Positions 1-13,200 of a stretch of 64,000 bases of DNA are shown here, piece by piece. The stretch is from Micropterus salmoides (Eukaryota; Chordata; Actinopteri; Centrarchiformes; Centrarchidae): positions 19,576,977 to 19,640,976 of the forward strand of contig NW_024043372.1 of NCBI RefSeq assembly GCF_014851395.1, given 5' to 3'. The notes under the pieces were generated by a model. It saw only the letters and a list, made by a program, of their open reading frames with translations, was not told where the DNA came from and did no database searches. The number at the start of each line of letters is the position of its first letter. The first letter of the stretch is position 1. A program made the translations under genes and the position numbers.

Positions 1-1059
1 ATATGGACTCAGTTATAGACTAGAAATTCACTAATTACAAGTGACGACACTACAGCTAAAACATCACTTCACATACAGTGCTCTACATTGAGTTTTCTGT
101 CTTTTAATTTAAGTTCAAAAGAAAACAAACACAAGTATCAATACAGCAGTGATAACTAAACATAAAAGCAAACAGCTAAACCATTTCAAGGAAATCAGTA
201 AGCAATAATAATCAAGTTGTTTCTTTTGAAACATTTCAGTACTTTACTGCAACAAATATTAAGGCACTTAAACTTAAAAAATATGCTTTCTTTCTGCTGT
301 AAAATTGTAAGTTGACTGAAGTTGTACTGAACTGAAGATAAACCTGCAGATATCTAATTTGTGTGCACTAAGTGATGTTATGTATCTGATTTTTACCTAA
401 TAAACTGACAGTCATCAGTATGTCATACAGTTGGTGTAATATCTTTTTGAAATGTTTAATCTTGAAGTTTTAAGCTATGTTGGGAATATATGTAACTGTG
501 AATATATTCCAATTAGAAGCATGGTTTCTGGAGAGTTTACTCAAACGTGCATGCAGGAAATTATTCTAATACATTTACATATTTTGAAATTTTTACTGTA
601 TATGATCAATTTACCAAATCTTTCAACTCAAAATTTTAAGTCACAAGACATGAACTCAGGATTGTACGTTCTGAAGCTGAAAACTAGCAATTTGTTAAAA
701 CAGACAAATACACCTCTACACAATGAGCTAATGAATAAAGATCGAAGATTGATTTCACTAAATAACACTATGACCTTTTACAGTTTTTAAGGAAAAGGAA
801 ACAACAGAAGAGCTACTTTGCAACTAGCTTTAAAGGGACTTGTACACAAAATAACAAGGGAGAGTTGAGATAACTATTCAATAGACCAATCAGTACAGAT
901 GGCAAAAATGATGAAACGCGTGGTGTTGTGAAATAATTCTGCAAACCGGGGAATAGTCGAACAGCATATACATAGTATCATCATGCCAAATTGATTGGCT
1001 CTACTGCACATGTGCTTGTTGGTTGGCAAGGGTCCTCTTTTTTTGTGTTTGTTTAATGC
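1..1059 (-). other. camkv 3' flank, probable 3' UTR
   Basis: This AT-rich sequence lies downstream of the camkv stop codon (1062-1060). I found no AATAAA on the minus strand here. A variant signal ATTAAA lies at 460-455 and another near 109-104, so the 3' UTR may end in this stretch or outside the window. A plus-strand ORF at 452-790 is AT-rich, has no recognisable domain, and I do not treat it as a gene. Confidence 0.4.
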
Positions 1060-3542
1060 CTAGTCTCCCTTTCTTTGTGGCAACATTTGGGGAACATCGC
1101 CATTGCACCGTGCCTGTGGCTGCGGCACTTCCTGTCTGGTTGCACAGGGCAGAGAGAGTGCAGACATGGTGGCAGTCTGTGTATCAGGAGCCTTGTCGCT
1201 AAGAGCAGCCTTTATGCTGGCAGCAACGCTATCGCCGCTGCCAGCTGGAGGAGCAGGACCGTCGCTGGGTGTGTTGGGGTCAGCTGCAGCCCCTGCAGCA
1301 AGAGTGGAGGCCCCAGAATCAGCCTGATCAGATGCTCGAAGTCTCTTCATGAGCGTGGTCACTCTAACAGCTTTCTGTGAGTAATGAAAAGAGACAGTGA
1401 GTTTAAATTAAGTGTTATTTTTTATGCTGGACATCCAGTCTCACCCTCTGGAATGCACACTGTCTTTTTTGATAAGAAAAATAACAGGCTTCAGCAAGGA
1501 AAAATCTCCAATAGCACACAAACAACTAAAATAAACTTTGGAAATAGTTTTAAAGATCAGTTAAATCAAACTGGAGCAATTGTAGGGATACATGAACATG
1601 TTTTGACAATTTAGACATGAGAAGATGATTATGAAAATAAAAGGTAAGCTGCAAATATTTTTTGTACTGTCTATGAATGTTTATTCAGTTTAAAATGGTG
1701 GTAATATTATGAAAAAAATTAATTTTGAAGTAGTCAAAGAAGTTTGAGTTTGAAGTTTGAGTATAGCAATTCCAAAATATTTCAAATACACACTGCATTA
1801 AAGTCCTCCTAGTAGAGTCATGATTACGAACATAATCATTTGTCTAAAACTTACAATATGAGGATGTGCAAAAATATATTGATGTATGAGATATATGAAA
1901 AGTACCTTCCACTTGGCTTTGGCAAAGTTCTTTTCTATTTGTGCACAAACACCATCCTTGATGTTCTTGTCTGAGGCAGCATTTCCAGAAATCCTGAAAA
2001 AAGCAACAAGAGGAAACATTTTTTGGCATGTTACCATATTTGTGGTATAACAAAATTCACAACTGCAGTTTTGTTGGTGTGAACATTAACTTTAATTTTT
2101 TTTTTTTTTTTTACCATTCATGAGCAATGGCTTCCTGTGCAGTCAATCGCTGATCTTGGTCCACTTCCATCAAAGATGCCACTAAGTTTTTGGCTTAAAA
2201 ACAAATAAATATAATAACAACAGTGAAATTGCTTCCCCAAATGATGACGTGCATTTTAATAAACGGATTATCTCTTACCAGAATCTGAAATGTCATCCCA
2301 ATATGGTGAATCAAATTCGTAGTCCCCTGACAAAATCTTTAAGAAAAGGTTCTTATCACGATTGTCAGAGTCATCTTCGTCAGCGTCATCATAGAAAGGA
2401 GGGTTTCCAGACAAACTATTGAGTTGGCAGAGTAAAAACATTATTACAACAAACTTTTTTATAAAGTCACTTAAATATACTTCAGAACATTACTGTAGTA
2501 TATTTGTGAGCATGTTACTGGGTACTTACAGTATATACATAATGACACCTATGGCCCAACAGTCCACAGGTCTTCCGTATCTCTGCCTCCCGACCACCTC
2601 AGGAGCTGAAAGCAAACATAAGCTTTAAACATTCTGATGATAGGTAATTGACTTGGTTAAAACTTTTTTATTTTTCTACAGTCACTTACCAAGATATTCT
2701 GGAGTCCCACATGGGTCCTTAATGAATCCATTTTCCAGTTTTGCCAACTGGAAGTCGCTGATAACAATTTTGGAGTGCTTCAAACGATTAAAGTACACCA
2801 AGTTCTCCAGCTGTATGAGTAGACAAATAAAGGTTTATCAGGCTGGATAACATTTATCATACACATCTTATTTGGCCTGTGGTGAAATGCTACTATTATT
2901 CACTAGGTGTCAGCACTGCAATATACCTTAAGATTTCGGTGGACAATTTTCAGAGAGTGCAGGTAAGCTATCGCTTCCAACACCTGTCTCATAACATTGC
3001 TGGTGTCCCTCTCAGAGTAGTATCCTTGATCTAAGATCCAGTCAAACACCTCTCTGCCGGTAGCGCTGAAGAGATGGGACATCCAAATTAAATGCATGTC
3101 ACATTTCAATGACAGGAATGCAGAACAATTTTCACATGTTGAATAAAACACCAGATTTAGACGAGTTGAGGAAGTACAGTACACACCAGCCTGAGCCAAC
3201 ATTCCTCTCAAGTGCCTCTAATAATACTCACAGCTCCAGAAATAGGAAGTACTCTTTCTTAGTTTCAAAAGCGTCAACCAGCTGGAGGATGTTATGATGT
3301 TTTACCCTTTTGGGGGGGGGGGGGGGGGGGGGGGAGCAATAAAAACAGTCAATGAGTAGTATAAACTAACAAGCTATACAGTCTCATGCCAAACGTTCAG
3401 GACAGCTGAGGTAAAATGGATAAAAACAAGCTTTGAAAACCAGTGTTACAATACAATTTAAAAGGAAACAAACACATTAAAACATCAATGTTAAAGTAAT
3501 GTTAAACAGGGAATGGACCTGACTAAGTTCTGATGCAGGTTA

Positions 3543-3588
<46 letters not shown>

Positions 3589-4742
3589 TGCTGTGGTCCA
3601 TGGTTTCAAAAGCTGAACTTCAGTCAGAATCAGCAGCAATTATTATGTCAATGACTACTCTGGTCAAGGCAGTTTTAGAGCAGCGACCACCCCCTCAAGT
3701 AATTTCGACATAGAAGGAAGATTGGAAATTTGGTCTATAATTGTTCAAAATGTCAGATGTTATTTAGACAGCGGTTTAATGATGGCTGTCTTTAAAGCTA
3801 GGTTCAGAGCCCATGGAAAGTGATTTACTGATAATTTCAAGAATACAATCATATTATTATTTTAAAACACCAGTTGATTGGACCCAAACTTCAATTAACC
3901 AGTAATAACAAATCACAATAATAGTATGTAATTATTATAATTATAAATGATCATCACTTGTTCTGTTGGCATTTATTGTGTATTGTTCATGGTGCAAGTG
4001 TGACTACATTGCAGCAACAATTACTATAACAAAATACCAAATATTGTCCTACTATGGCACCTCAAAATAAAGTGTTAAAGGATAATCAATAGTTGTTAGA
4101 AAAGTGAGTTCATTGTTGGTTTTGGTCTTTTCATCGGATTTGTTGATAGTAAGAAAAGTCCATCACCAGACTTTAGGGAGTGTGAAATTTGTACAGTAAA
4201 ACCTGCATGGGAGTGTAAGAACAGTAGTGTACTGCCATTGTGTATTACTCTTAGAGTGCACAAAGGCAAAACTTCAGGACGTTGTTTTTTTGACACTTTA
4301 CTATGTCTTTGGTTCGACATGAAGAAAGAATTTTGCTGATCATTTGTGATTACACTTTGTCTCAGTGCCAGGACCTGCTTCAGACAGACATGTAAGCTTT
4401 ATAATAAGGAGTGTAAAACTTCACTTACATCTTTAAGATCATTATCTCATTCTTGGCAGCTTTCCTCACTTTCCTTCCATCCTTTTTGTGAAACTTTTTA
4501 CAGGTGTACATTTTCAAGGTGTTCCTATCCTTCGCCCGGAATATCTCACAAAACTCCTCTCTGTTAAAAAAGACAAAAGGAGATGTATTTTGAGCAAATT
4601 CCCAAAACGTCTTTATGCATTTATCAACGAAGCAAAGATGTACTCACGATTTAACAATTTGTCCGAGGTCATATTTGTCGGTCACCTCTGAGGGATTGTT
4701 GTAATCCTTCTTTTCCCCGAGTGTCAGACAACCAAATGGCAT
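1060..4742 (-). CDS. camkv: CaM kinase-like vesicle-associated pseudokinase, complete, 10 coding exons
   Basis: Coding exons in transcript order: 4742-4648, 4560-4429, 3306-3232, 3065-2927, 2810-2690, 2605-2530, 2415-2279, 2193-2115, 1993-1906, 1374-1060. They sum to 1257 nt (418 codons plus TAG) and all introns are GT-AG. The protein starts MPFGCLTLGEKKDYNNPSEV, the CAMKV N-terminus. It has a CaMK-type kinase domain (about residues 24-285), then the basic stretch KNFAKAKWKKAVRVTTLMKR, the expected calmodulin-binding region, then a low-complexity Ala/Pro/Ser tail. The catalytic loop reads HRNLK (143-147), with Asn145 for the catalytic Asp, and the DFG site reads SDFQ (165-168). The lysine motif TCKKF (51-55) is kept. 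It is therefore a predicted pseudokinase. In mammals the protein is membrane- and vesicle-associated and supports dendritic spines in neurons. The human protein is about 500 aa; the difference is in the C-terminal repeat region. Identification is by family memory, not a database search. Confidence 0.95.
3312..3334. repeat. poly(G) tract of 23 bases inside a camkv splice acceptor
   Basis: Twenty-three consecutive G on the plus strand read as C23 in the camkv transcript, followed by AAAAG and then the exon that begins at 3306. The homopolymer is therefore the polypyrimidine tract of that acceptor. Confidence 0.95.
3544..3585. repeat. (TA)n microsatellite in a camkv intron
   Basis: About 21 uninterrupted TA units lie in the 1.1-kb intron between the camkv exons 4560-4429 and 3306-3232. 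The rest of that intron shows nothing recognisable. Confidence 0.9.
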
Positions 4743-4887
4743 GGCAGCTCGTGCCCTAGCCAGGGACTATCCTTCCACAACACAACCTGCCGGCAATGTG
4801 CAACATGTTAGATTTACCTGTATAGTACAGCAACATTTCGTCAGACATGCATCTCCACAGTACAAAGTGGATTTGAAGCGCGAGCAC
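4743..4887 (-). other. probable 5' UTR part of the first camkv coding exon
   Basis: On the minus strand a good acceptor (GGCTTTTCTGATTCAG) ends at 4888, so the exon with the start codon may run from 4887. An alternative acceptor, CCGGCAG, ends near 4790. The absence of an obvious promoter here suggests an upstream noncoding first exon. This is inference from splice signals only. Confidence 0.35.
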
Positions 4888-7800
4888 CTGAATCAGAAAA
4901 GCCTACATCTGGAGCTGTAGTCGTATTTGTTGAAAAAACATTTTAATTTAATGACCGTAATGGAAATGGAAGACAATGCTGCTCGGCGTTGACACTTAAC
5001 ACAAATTAATGCAGTAAATCAATGCACACATTTATAGGGAGCTATTTGGTCGCATGATTATTTCTTTCTCCGAAACCTTCTGGGTCATCTGAGAATAGGT
5101 AAGTGTAAATGAGCTAGTGGTAGCAAATTATTTTTAATTACCACATGAGCAAAGCAAAATAAAATTTTTATTTTCCAATAGCATCTTCTGTGAGCTCTGT
5201 CAGACTGCCAGGCTTGTTTCTTTCCACTCTGCAGTGAGTCAGCTCTGTACTGCAGCAGCAGCATGAGCATTATTCATGTGTCTGCTTTCTACACTGAAGA
5301 ATAGTCAGATGGACTTGACCCTGCACTGTGGCAGTAACTTTTGTTCTCTCTCATTTGAAAGACTCTTGTAAGCTGAGAAAGCTGTTAACTTGCAAGCTCT
5401 GGAGGAATAAGTGTTGAAAAGTTTTGTTCTTTAATTTCTGCTAGCTGTTGAAAGATGACATTGCCCACAGTTATAATGACATGCACACTGCACTTATTCA
5501 CAGTATTCATATTCACTGAGGTACATCTTCACAATCAATGGTTAGCAAGAGCTTTACATCAATTAAGTAGATCTGGGAGGGAAATGTTTGAACACTGAAT
5601 CAGCATCACAATATGAGATACAATATACTCTATATATGCATGATAACATATTTGCTGTGATAATGAACAGAACAAACACGCTAGATAGTTTTGCTGAAAC
5701 AAGTAAAACAAATGCTACAATTTGGAGTCACCTGCCTTAATGGTAGGTGTGAGGATGGATAAAACATTATATCACAGTGGATGACATTTCTGATATCGTT
5801 AAGTTTAGATATAGTTTACCTAATCTCTTAATCTCTTGAGAACTTTATGGATAATATATCAGACAGGAATGTCTGTTTTTGGCTAAACCAGTGAATTAAA
5901 TGCCTTAAATAAGGTACATCATCACATTGATGCAAAAATCAAATACAAATCCAGAACTGCTCATTTATTTGCAGTACTGTATACAATGGCCTCACACACT
6001 GAGATATGTTAATGGATAGATACCATAATGATATGGAAAAATCCTGATGGTAGACAAATTTCTCCCAGTATGTATTTTCATATCATCTTACAGTACTTAA
6101 TGGAGTAGCTTTAAAAAAAAACCCAAAAAACAAACTCTTAGTCAAAGTCAGTGGTCACTCTGCAGGATAAATGATTGCAATCTACATACTTTAACTAGAC
6201 AACTAAAAGCCCAATAAATGAATTTCACCCACACAAAGTCCTTACTTTTACACATATCTATGCCAATTTCACAACCTATTTGTATATGTACATACATATA
6301 TATATATATATATATATGCTTTTTTACACCATGAAAACTTGAGAACTACCAAGGACACGGTGATGTAACACTGGCTGATTTGCTATAACATGTTTTTCTG
6401 ATGTTGCTTGAGCAACAAGAATTTTGGTGGTGCATTTAGTGTTTTCAATTCAATGTCTATTTCATTAGTAACTTTCTGTTTTTTTGGTATAAAATGCACT
6501 AATAGAAAAAGTTCTTCCCACTGGTACCTTTGTTACTGCAGAAGGGAAATTACATACTTTTAATTAGGGTGACTTGAATCATTGCAGTTGCACAGCAGAA
6601 TACTATGCCGGTCCACCACTAGCAGCTAAATATTACTGGTGAAATAGGATGCTTGTGGAAAACAGACCCAGTTTTTTTGGCAGGCATTTCAGTAGAAATG
6701 GCAGCCAGAACAGAAGAGTGGGAGTAGAGAGATTCTGACTGAGGTTCTGTCTGGAGCCTCAGTCAAGACCCTATCAGAGGCAGAGATTTCTCCCAGCTTT
6801 AGCATCCTGTAATATCTGTAGTACAACAAAGAGTGGTCTAATAAATATAAAAAGAAATTTGGAGAGTTAAGGGGATGGTTTACGAATGTGATTTATTACT
6901 GTATTACAAGCAGAAGGTCTCATGCAGAAGCTCTTGTGTTTGTGAATCAAGAGAGTCCTTTAATTGAAGAGAGTAAGCTGTGTATTGTGCTACTGTCCAC
7001 AAGGGGACTCAGTACTCTGTTCTTTGCAGATCTCTGCTGTGGAGCTGATATAAAAAGTGTAACCTTATGTAAATTGCTTGGTTGTTATAATTTTAAAAAG
7101 TCTTTCTCCGCTGATGCTCCTCATTAAAGCTTCTTTGTTCATACTGATAGCTTATCTGATTTGATCCATATGCTGCGCTGCAGGGTGAAAAAAGATAATC
7201 CATTAAGTTTTTGATTCATTTGAATACAGTCCTATACATTTAGAGGGTTTTAAAGTAGCTATGCTCCAGTGCTGCAAGTTCCTTCTGTTATTTTGTATTA
7301 TTTCTTCCACAGAAAGATTGTATGACTTGTTCTTTACATGGGAAGTCGTTAAATCTGCCAGTCAAAATACTTTTGTTTTTCTATCTTTATTTCAGTTTTT
7401 TGCTCATGCCAGCTTTAAAAAGATGACCTGCCTCTGATATTACCTAAGCTTCTAAGATGGACTGATGGACTGATCTTTACTGCAGTTAATGCTCTTTGGT
7501 TACTGCCAGAGAAAAAGTTATTAGAAGTGACAACCGAAGTACTTTTAGCTGTATATGGAAAGTTCCCACAATATTTATGGAAGTGGTGCTCTGTCAATAT
7601 CAAACAAATGCTCAGGAAAATACTTTATTAATACAACATTCTATTGATTTTTAAAAATTCGGCTATAGTATAAGCTCCAATTTTGCCTGACCATAACATT
7701 TCTAATGTTTGTCGATCTTAAAGCTGACATCCCATGATCCAAATTGGTTCTAGCTGACCCAACAACGTGTAGTATTTTCATGATGCTGATTTATTAACTG

Positions 7801-10458
7801 TACTGACTTGCTCTAATGTTGTAAAAGTGCATTTGGAGGTCTACTCCAAGTACCCAAAAGGGATGTCTCTTTTATTTAGCCATTATTTTTATTGTTTCAT
7901 CCCAGACAAGGAGTTTTACTAAGGGCTGTATTTTATCCAGAAGCATACACATGTAAAGAACAAGGTTCCTGGGGGTGAGTAAAGAGGGTTGGAGAATGTT
8001 GCAAACTACTCAAATAAAGAGTCTATCTCTTACTGTGACACTCTAGCCCAAACAGTGATGCATTTCAGTACACCGTTTGCCTGATCAACATGAGGCATAC
8101 AATAGCATGCCCGTCTGTCCTAAAGAGGAGGGCTGTCAGTACAACATTAGTCTGGAGTTTGATAAGCATTTGGGTGATATGCTCCAGCTAAATCCTATCT
8201 TCTGCATGGATCCTGCAAGAACAATACCCAGATTCACCATTAGTGTTTTCTGGGTCTCACCTAGATTCAAACAGCTGCGTTGCCTGGGTATCAGAATAAT
8301 TTATTTTCACAATATATGCCTCACTCCTGTGCCATGATGCTCATTCAAACCAATAGAAGCACATATGATGTACAAAATGAACTTATTTTCTTTTTGTCAT
8401 GCCTACTCTTTCATTATGTGGTGTATTCAATCCACAGACGTCATCAGATTCGTGGTCAATGAGAAATTGCTCAAACCAAATCTTCCATTCAAGCTATTAT
8501 TTAGAAACTAAGCCTCTTAGCATCCTGAATGGGCCTCTCTGGTACACTTCGGTGGCCTCTGTCTCTCAAAATAACCACATCACCAACAGCCACCTCACAA
8601 AGACAAACAATACCGCGCCCGCCACGCAGAGTTAAGGGGCGAGGCTGATGTGAGACCATTTAATGCAATCATTAGATCACACAATGAATCATAGATCCCT
8701 ACACCTGTTCCCAGAAGCATTGACTCGCAGCACCACAGTGCACCAATCACTAAACAGTAAGTATGATTACTAAGATAGAATTTTGTGAGCACGTGTTTTT
8801 CCTCCTTTCAAACCAGTCTTGGAGATAATAGGCTGTTCTCCTTCGCCAGAAGAAGAAAACGATAGAAGGCACTTCACAACTGCTGAATCAGGAATCTTTT
8901 ATCTTTGCCTTTTGAAAGATCTGAATGAAATGTTCTTAATTAATGGGAATGTAAATGCTTTTTTTTTTTTTTTTACAGATTGTCGCAGAACTCAGCAATA
9001 GTTAGAAACTTAACTGTGGACACCCTTGCGGGATTATGACAAAGGCAGAGCTGGTGCATTGTGTCCAATTAAAGTTCCAACAGCGTAGGTAAAGGTAAAA
9101 CCTCTCCATTTTACATTATTTTGCTTTCCAGAAATAACGGCCATAATATGCACACTATAAGACCTAGAGCCGTATTGCAAAAATTGGCAACTTAAATGAA
9201 GAAGAACATCCATCCTTTGTTATTATGAGAACAATGGCAACCATGTCTCAAACAGATCGAGACTAGGGCATCTCAAGGTTTTTCTTCAGGACACGTTTGT
9301 AGGTGTTTCAGAATCTACTTTGAGCAAACGAATCACTGCCCCCAGGCTATCAGTGACAGGACCAATAATACACACTGGAAAATGGCAACTTCTGTGAATC
9401 AGGGAGAAAAGCAAGAGAAATGCAAAAAAGACAACATGCAATTTTGGGTTGAAGAAATGAAATTGACTGACGTGATTGTTTTAAATACTGGGATCATAAA
9501 GCTGCCATCTCATCATGCTCTTCCTGTCTCCTAGAAATAAACTACATACATCTGGACTCAACCACAAAAAATATATGATATTATGTTATGATGTTTTGTA
9601 AGATGTGAGAAGATTAAGATTATGGGCATTAATAATCTATTTACACTGCTGAGAAATTATGTCACTCTATAATTCATGCATTCTTTTATCTATCCACCTG
9701 TAAAGTGTGATATCTCAGGTGACATAGACACCCACCACAGGTCTAATTTTGAAGAATAAAAACAAAGGATGGATGATGCATCTTCACTCTGTGTTGCAGC
9801 CTGAGGGGAAATGTTATAATTTAAAATAAAACATGTTTCACTGTAACACCTTTCAGACAATGTTGCTTCTGCTTTGACACAAGTTGGAGGGATTATATAC
9901 TACACATGTTGGCCTGACTTTGACAACATTAGGAAAAATGATTCACTTGGCGAGAGTATTCTGGCAGTTAATAACAGTAATTGGTCTCCTACATCTTTAA
10001 CTTGTTACACATGCACAACTAACTGTGGAAATTACATTAAATGATATCATGAGGATATCATTTGAGGTAAAAATGTGCAGATAAACAGTGTTCCAGCTGT
10101 TGGAAGAATTACACTGATGGGCCAAAGGGGAACATTACAACTAAAGTAATAATAAATAAAATATGCCAGATGCTCATATTCCAACTTTGCAGAAGAGATG
10201 ATACATTTTAGTGTTGTGGCATTTAATAAAATAGCAATTGGCCTAACAGAAGTGCTAAATCTTAAAATGTCTTCATTTGAAGCTGGGTGACATGAATCGA
10301 CTGCCATTTTTTAATCCACTTGTTAAATAATTTAATTCATGTTCAACATATTGAAGTGTAAAAGGGTCACACGGTCCATCTCAATTAAAATGTTGTTCCA
10401 TCACTGAATGACGACTGACAAGTGGTTTGGGGCCTTTTGTTTGACTAAATAATGATTA

Positions 10459-10459
<1 letters not shown>

Positions 10460-10502
<43 letters not shown>
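10460..10502. repeat. (ATT)n microsatellite
   Basis: An uninterrupted trinucleotide run of about 14 ATT units, read directly. Confidence 0.95.
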
Positions 10503-10503
<1 letters not shown>

Positions 10504-11705
10504 GTCAAAGTCATGTCAGACAGTGGCAGCAGGCCAGAGAGAGCTGTGGATTTGGCTGCAGGCGAGCCTCTTCAAAGGGAAAGGCTTGGTGACAGGGGGC
10601 AGATGGTGGTGATGATGTTTGAGCCAAATCTTAAAGCCTGTAATGCCTCATTTATGGTGTAAATGTCACTCTCGGTAGCTGTGAACACAAAGAACACATT
10701 TACACTTTTAATTTTCATGGACATTACATCACACATGAACAAAAGCAGAGAAATATGTTTGTTTTTCCCAAAGTCTGGAGAGAGGAGGAACATTTTGATG
10801 AGCACGAATCAGTCTTTTTTTGTGCTTGGGCTCTGCAATGGTTTGAGTCCACCATTTATCTTTTCTACCGGCATCACTGGCTCATCTGTCCAGTTTCTTC
10901 TGATGTTGTTTTGTTGCCATGGTCACCAGGTGCTACAGTATGCACCATGGCACTGTCTGTGCGGAATAGTTCCCTGCACACTCATCGACATTACTGATGC
11001 GGCCACTTCACTGAAACTCCACTTAATGATCAGAATACAAACAGAGTTTACAAAAGAAAATCCTACGGAACATTAGCCACACTAATAATAACAAATAAAT
11101 TTGTATTTACATTTGTTGGTCTGAAAAGAGTGTGTGCCCCAGCTATCTGACAGTGTCTTCAACTTAATTAACTGTCACTGAATGTCCAGTGACAAACACC
11201 ATGACCCAGGCAACACATTCAATTCAGTGTGAAGCTTGACTGTAGCTCTATTCAAATAAGCTTAACATTATACATTACATTCAATGATAACAGACACCTG
11301 TAAAAAAAATTCTTAAAAATCTGAAAAGCAGTGGTACATGCAGCAGCATCACGGGGGCTATCTCAATGTGTTTTTCAACAATTTTCCTTTCTAAACCTCA
11401 GATTTTGTTTAATCTTTAAATGTCAGCCATTCATAAATAATCCATGAATATTTCCAATAGTAGGCTACCATCTGTGTCTATAAAATCCCCACATGGTGTT
11501 TTCTGCTCTTAGTGTGCTCCAACACAAGATCCCTTTTCATGTGAACATCCATTAGTTCTGCAACAACTTGACACTGAACTTTTTTGCACAATTTACATAA
11601 TATGCTACTGATCTAACACCCTAGGACTGATCCAAGTGAATTTAACCCAGTGCTGAAATTAAATCCACACAACACTGAATCCCTTGCAAAGACCTCTGAA
11701 GGTTT

Positions 11706-11716
11706 ACACACACGCG

Positions 11717-11747
<31 letters not shown>

Positions 11748-11748
11748 C
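11706..11748. repeat. (CA)n/(CG)n compound microsatellite
   Basis: CA units flank a block of about six CG units. Alternating purine-pyrimidine DNA of this kind can adopt Z-DNA. Confidence 0.9.
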
Positions 11749-12455
11749 TATATGTCTTTCTTTTATGGTTTATTCAGTGGCGGAAAGGCACTCTGACTTG
11801 TCAGAGCAGTTTCCCTCTTCTGGGGTGTAGCCTATGTGTAAGTGGTGGCTTAGCATCGGGATATTAAGTGGGTATTGCAATCACAAGCACTTTTGCGTGT
11901 GAAATGATGACAAATTATGACAAGGACACCGGGACACCGCGAGACTGTGAGACTGGAAATGTGAACTCAAAGCGTGCTGCAATCTTTGTGCATCAAGAGC
12001 ATGCCTTATGTAAAACTGAGCAATTCTTTATCAACTGTAAAGCTCACATTGTTAATTAACTTGTTGAGCGGTTTGTAATGAGTAGAATTAGCTGTGCACT
12101 TTAACAGCAGGTTTTATCGATTATTATAACCTGGAAATGTAGACTACTGACAACCTCACTGTTTAAGCAGCACTGACACTTTAAATAAACAGTATTTGCG
12201 CATCACCCAGGTTAGACTGTTGTTGCAGTTGAACAGATCGCATCCTGCAGGCTTCATAAATCACGTGAGCACGGCTTGATATTTCAAAGTAAATGTTTTA
12301 TGGGGCAAAAGTTTTAGTAGAGGAGGTCAAGATGACAGTAATGAATAAACACGGAGAACATTCCTCAGCATCTTTTCACTTATCGTGTTTTTAACAGCAG
12401 AGGTTTGCAGTCTTGTTATGGTAAAACAGAGATTATGCAAATTGCCTTCACTTAC

Positions 12456-12740
12456 CTTCAATGAGGCAAACTGGTAATAATCAATAATCCAATCCTCTGT
12501 ATGATAGTTGAGAATATTCGTGGTGCTGGCTTCACTTTTTTCCTTCCACAGAATTTTTACAGTCAGTGTGCTATCAGAGAGATTTATGATCCTCCAGCAT
12601 TTCCAACAAGTCAGGGAGTATTACGTGAATGTGTGATGGTAACAGCGGGCAGTGATGCAGGAAGGAGGGGAGGTGTGTGCGCGCGCGTTAGAGCGATGCA
12701 CGGTGTTTAACGGTGTATGTGTGTGTCTATGTGCGCGTGC
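12456..12740 (-). promoter_or_regulatory. candidate distal noncoding first exon and promoter, perhaps of camkv
   Basis: On the minus strand a consensus donor (TTGAAG followed by GTAAGTGAAG) ends a possible exon at 12456. Upstream of it is a stretch unusually rich in CpG for this AT-rich desert (12660-12740, GCGCGCG blocks). The next downstream acceptor in a gene on this strand is at camkv, 7.6 kb away. No protein is encoded. The link to camkv is inference and could be wrong. Confidence 0.2.
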
Positions 12741-13163
12741 ATCATTGCAGCAATATGTAATGTAATACTATCATCATCTTTAGGACTTTTTCACAGTGAC
12801 GCTGGTGATGTTCCCACCGCTCAGCTGGGGTGACGTTGCTTCTGCACGTTAGCCATCCTGCAACAAAAAGGAACAGCAGGGTCAAAAGATTTTTCTCCTC
12901 AAAGTCCCTCCGGAAGTTGGTGCCATTGAAGTCATTCAACAAGACCATCTCCCCAGAGCAAGAACAATTCTCCCATGTCTCCACAAAAAAATAAAAAACA
13001 CTGGACTCACATGTTCTTCTGTGCCCCCCCCCCCCCAAAGAAGATATCATTATGTGGTCATGGGTTTGCTAACTGGTTTGCAATATCAGAAGTAACGATC
13101 TGAAATTATGTGCAGAATTTCTTTCCCTTAAATAGTACTGTTTTATTCCAAAATATATTTTTT

Positions 13164-13200
13164 GTGAGAGAATGAGAGAGAGAGAGAGAGAGAGAGAGAG
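13164..13200. repeat. (GA)n microsatellite
   Basis: A run of GA units with one interruption (GAAT) near its start. On the minus strand it reads CT, which explains the Ser/Leu run in the translated open frame there. Confidence 0.9.

Larger units (their letters stand above)
4950..12440. other. gene-free stretch between camkv and the 12.4-kb candidate exon
   Basis: I found no conserved coding exon, tRNA or transposon protein on either strand. The open frames here are short and AT-rich. Recognisable content is simple repeats: (TA)n near 6295-6317, (ATT)n at 10460-10502, and mixed CA/CG at 11706-11748. A GTTGCCATGGTCAC motif resembling an RFX X-box lies at 10913-10926. Confidence 0.6.

Noticed and set aside
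12515..12540. REST/NRSF (RE1) site on the minus strand, CCAGCACCACGAA
   Set aside because: Only the left half-site fits; the right half (GGACAGCGCC) is missing.
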